Part shown: one piece after another, positions 63,372 to 64,000 of the stretch
How positions within the stretch are numbered: the first letter of the stretch is position 1
Layout: each line of letters opens with the position of its first letter
DNA from: Deinococcus arboris
GTDB taxonomy: Bacteria > Deinococcota > Deinococci > Deinococcales > Deinococcaceae
Length of the DNA stretch: 64,000 bases
Reading direction: 5' to 3'
Assembly: GCF_009755355.1 (NCBI RefSeq)
Contig: NZ_WQLB01000002.1
Location: 124,001-188,000 of the forward strand
Program-made: the position numbers and the translations under genes
Notes under the pieces: model-generated
What the model was told of the DNA's origin: nothing
What the model saw: the letters and a program-made list of their open reading frames with translations, nothing else
Database searches by the model: none

Positions 63372-63416
63372 ATGTTCACCGCCCAGACCAACCTTCTTCT
63401 TCGTTGGGGGCGTTGA
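63372..63416 (+). CDS. leuL: Leucine leader peptide (attenuator peptide)
   Basis: ATG 63372 to TGA 63414-63416 encodes MFTAQTNLLLRWGR, with three consecutive CTT Leu codons (63393-63401), an AT-richer Leu codon in a GC-rich genome. It lies between the promoter and an intrinsic terminator, 71 nt before leuC. CCAAC (63388-63392) and GTTGG (63403-63407) can form a pause hairpin with the Leu codons in its loop. No Shine-Dalgarno is present, so translation would be leaderless. Confidence 0.75.
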   Translation: MFTAQTNLLLRWGR

Positions 63417-63447
63417 GCGCAGCCTAGCGTTCATTCACCACGCCCCC
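63406..63447 (+). promoter_or_regulatory. leu antiterminator helix
   Basis: GGGGGCGT (63406-63413, the Trp-Gly-Arg codons of the leader peptide) is complementary to ACGCCCCC (63440-63447), the 5' arm of the terminator. A ribosome at the leader stop would cover the first strand, while one stalled at the Leu codons would leave it free. Confidence 0.7.
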
Positions 63448-63471
63448 GGCCACCTGCGCCGGGGGCTTTTT
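63442..63471 (+). terminator. leu attenuator (intrinsic terminator)
   Basis: GCCCCCGGC/GCCGGGGGC, a 9-bp stem with a 7-nt loop, is followed by TTTTT and located 17 nt before the leuC start codon. Confidence 0.88.
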
Positions 63472-63487
63472 GTTTGGAGGGGTTCTT

Positions 63488-64000
63488 ATGGGAATGACTA
63501 TTGCGGAAAAGATTCTGGCGGCGCACAGTGGGCACGACCGGGTGGTGCCCGGCCAACTGCTGGAGTGCGCCACCGACTGGGTCCTGTGCCACGAAATCAC
63601 CACGCCCGCTGCGCTGCGCATGCTGGAAGAACGCGGCATGGACCAGGTGTTCAATCCTGACCAGATTGTGGCGGTCCCCGACCACAGCGTTCCCGCCATG
63701 AACATCAAGGCCGCCAAGATGTACCAGAAACTCAAGAGCTGGGTGCAGGCCAAGGGTATCAAGCACTTCTACGACGTGGGGCGCGGCGGCATTGCCCATG
63801 TGGTGCTGGAAAACACGGGCCTGATGAAGCCGGGGCAGACGCTGGTCAGTGGCGACAGCCACACCTGCAACGCCGGGGCGCTGGGCGCCTTTGCCACAGG
63901 CGTGGGCAGCACCGACCTGGCCGGCGCCATCTATGCGGGCAAGGTCTGGTTCAAGGTACCTGAGACCATGCTCATCCGGGTCACGGGGCAGACGCAGCCC
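63488..64000 (+). CDS. leuC: 3-isopropylmalate dehydratase large subunit (partial, runs off right edge)
   Basis: 171 codons are present from ATG 63488, preceded by GGAGGGG at 5 nt. It belongs to the aconitase family: [53 protein letters not shown] and [26 protein letters not shown], with the first [4Fe-4S] Cys in SHTC. It isomerises isopropylmalate in leucine synthesis together with LeuD. Homoaconitase of lysine synthesis is closely related, but the Leu-rich leader favours leuC. The other cluster Cys lie outside the window. Confidence 0.85.
   Translation, partial: MGMTIAEKILAAHSGHDRVVPGQLLECATDWVLCHEITTPAALRMLEERGMDQVFNPDQIVAVPDHSVPAMNIKAAKMYQKLKSWVQAKGIKHFYDVGRGGIAHVVLENTGLMKPGQTLVSGDSHTCNAGALGAFATGVGSTDLAGAIYAGKVWFKVPETMLIRVTGQTQP

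Overview
The window looks like a chromosomal segment of a Deinococcus species. It is GC-rich, with tightly packed genes on both strands. Its gene set fits that genus: type I plus type III glutamine synthetases, a CrtC-like lipocalin, DUF305, a thioredoxin-reductase-like ferredoxin reductase beside an FprA-type one, an SdrP/DdrI-like CRP regulator, and Mfd. At about nineteen genes a -10-like hexamer (TACACT, TAGCCT, TATACT and similar) ends 6-7 nt before the start codon with no Shine-Dalgarno, the leaderless architecture known to be common in Deinococcus. I saw no tRNA, rRNA, CRISPR array, intact insertion sequence or prophage.

Layout. 1-5.4 kb: an accessory, regulator-rich stretch with a partial WYL-like regulator, a TPR/winged-helix regulator preceded by a tiny hydrophobic-peptide ORF, a thioredoxin-like protein, a PadR regulator with its membrane partner, and a frameshifted gene. 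5.4-11.2 kb: small lipoproteins, type II NADH dehydrogenase, a DUF1345 membrane protein, a C39-type protease lipoprotein, a serine hydrolase and a GNAT gene with an in-frame stop. 11.3-24.2 kb: mfd, a membrane protein, trhO-DUF305, a choice-of-anchor-I beta-propeller that looks circularly permuted, an ABC-F protein with an eight-proline run, and an ArsR/SRPBCC pair. 24.2-29.8 kb: clpB under an HspR (HAIR) operator and two secreted proteins. 30-40 kb: nitrogen and amino-acid supply, with livK-HMGF (terminator after livK) and divergent glnA (type I) and type III glutamine synthetase.

40-48 kb: flavodoxin, an AAC(3)-like acetyltransferase, two flavin ferredoxin/NADP reductases, a CRP-family regulator and gyrA, whose upstream region carries a degenerate radiation/desiccation-response palindrome. 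48-56 kb: signalling, with two phosphatase-like genes, three overlapping roadblock/LC7 genes, hemB, a TPR-HD-GYP protein and a TPR-GGDEF protein (opposing cyclic-di-GMP activities). 56.4-59.9 kb: sdhCDAB. 60-63.2 kb: a small conserved protein and a large Ig-like surface lipoprotein. 63.3-64 kb: the start of leuC, preceded by a 14-residue leader peptide with three consecutive Leu codons and mutually exclusive antiterminator/terminator hairpins. This is a classic transcription attenuator whose leader peptide itself appears to be leaderless, and I consider it the most striking element in the window.
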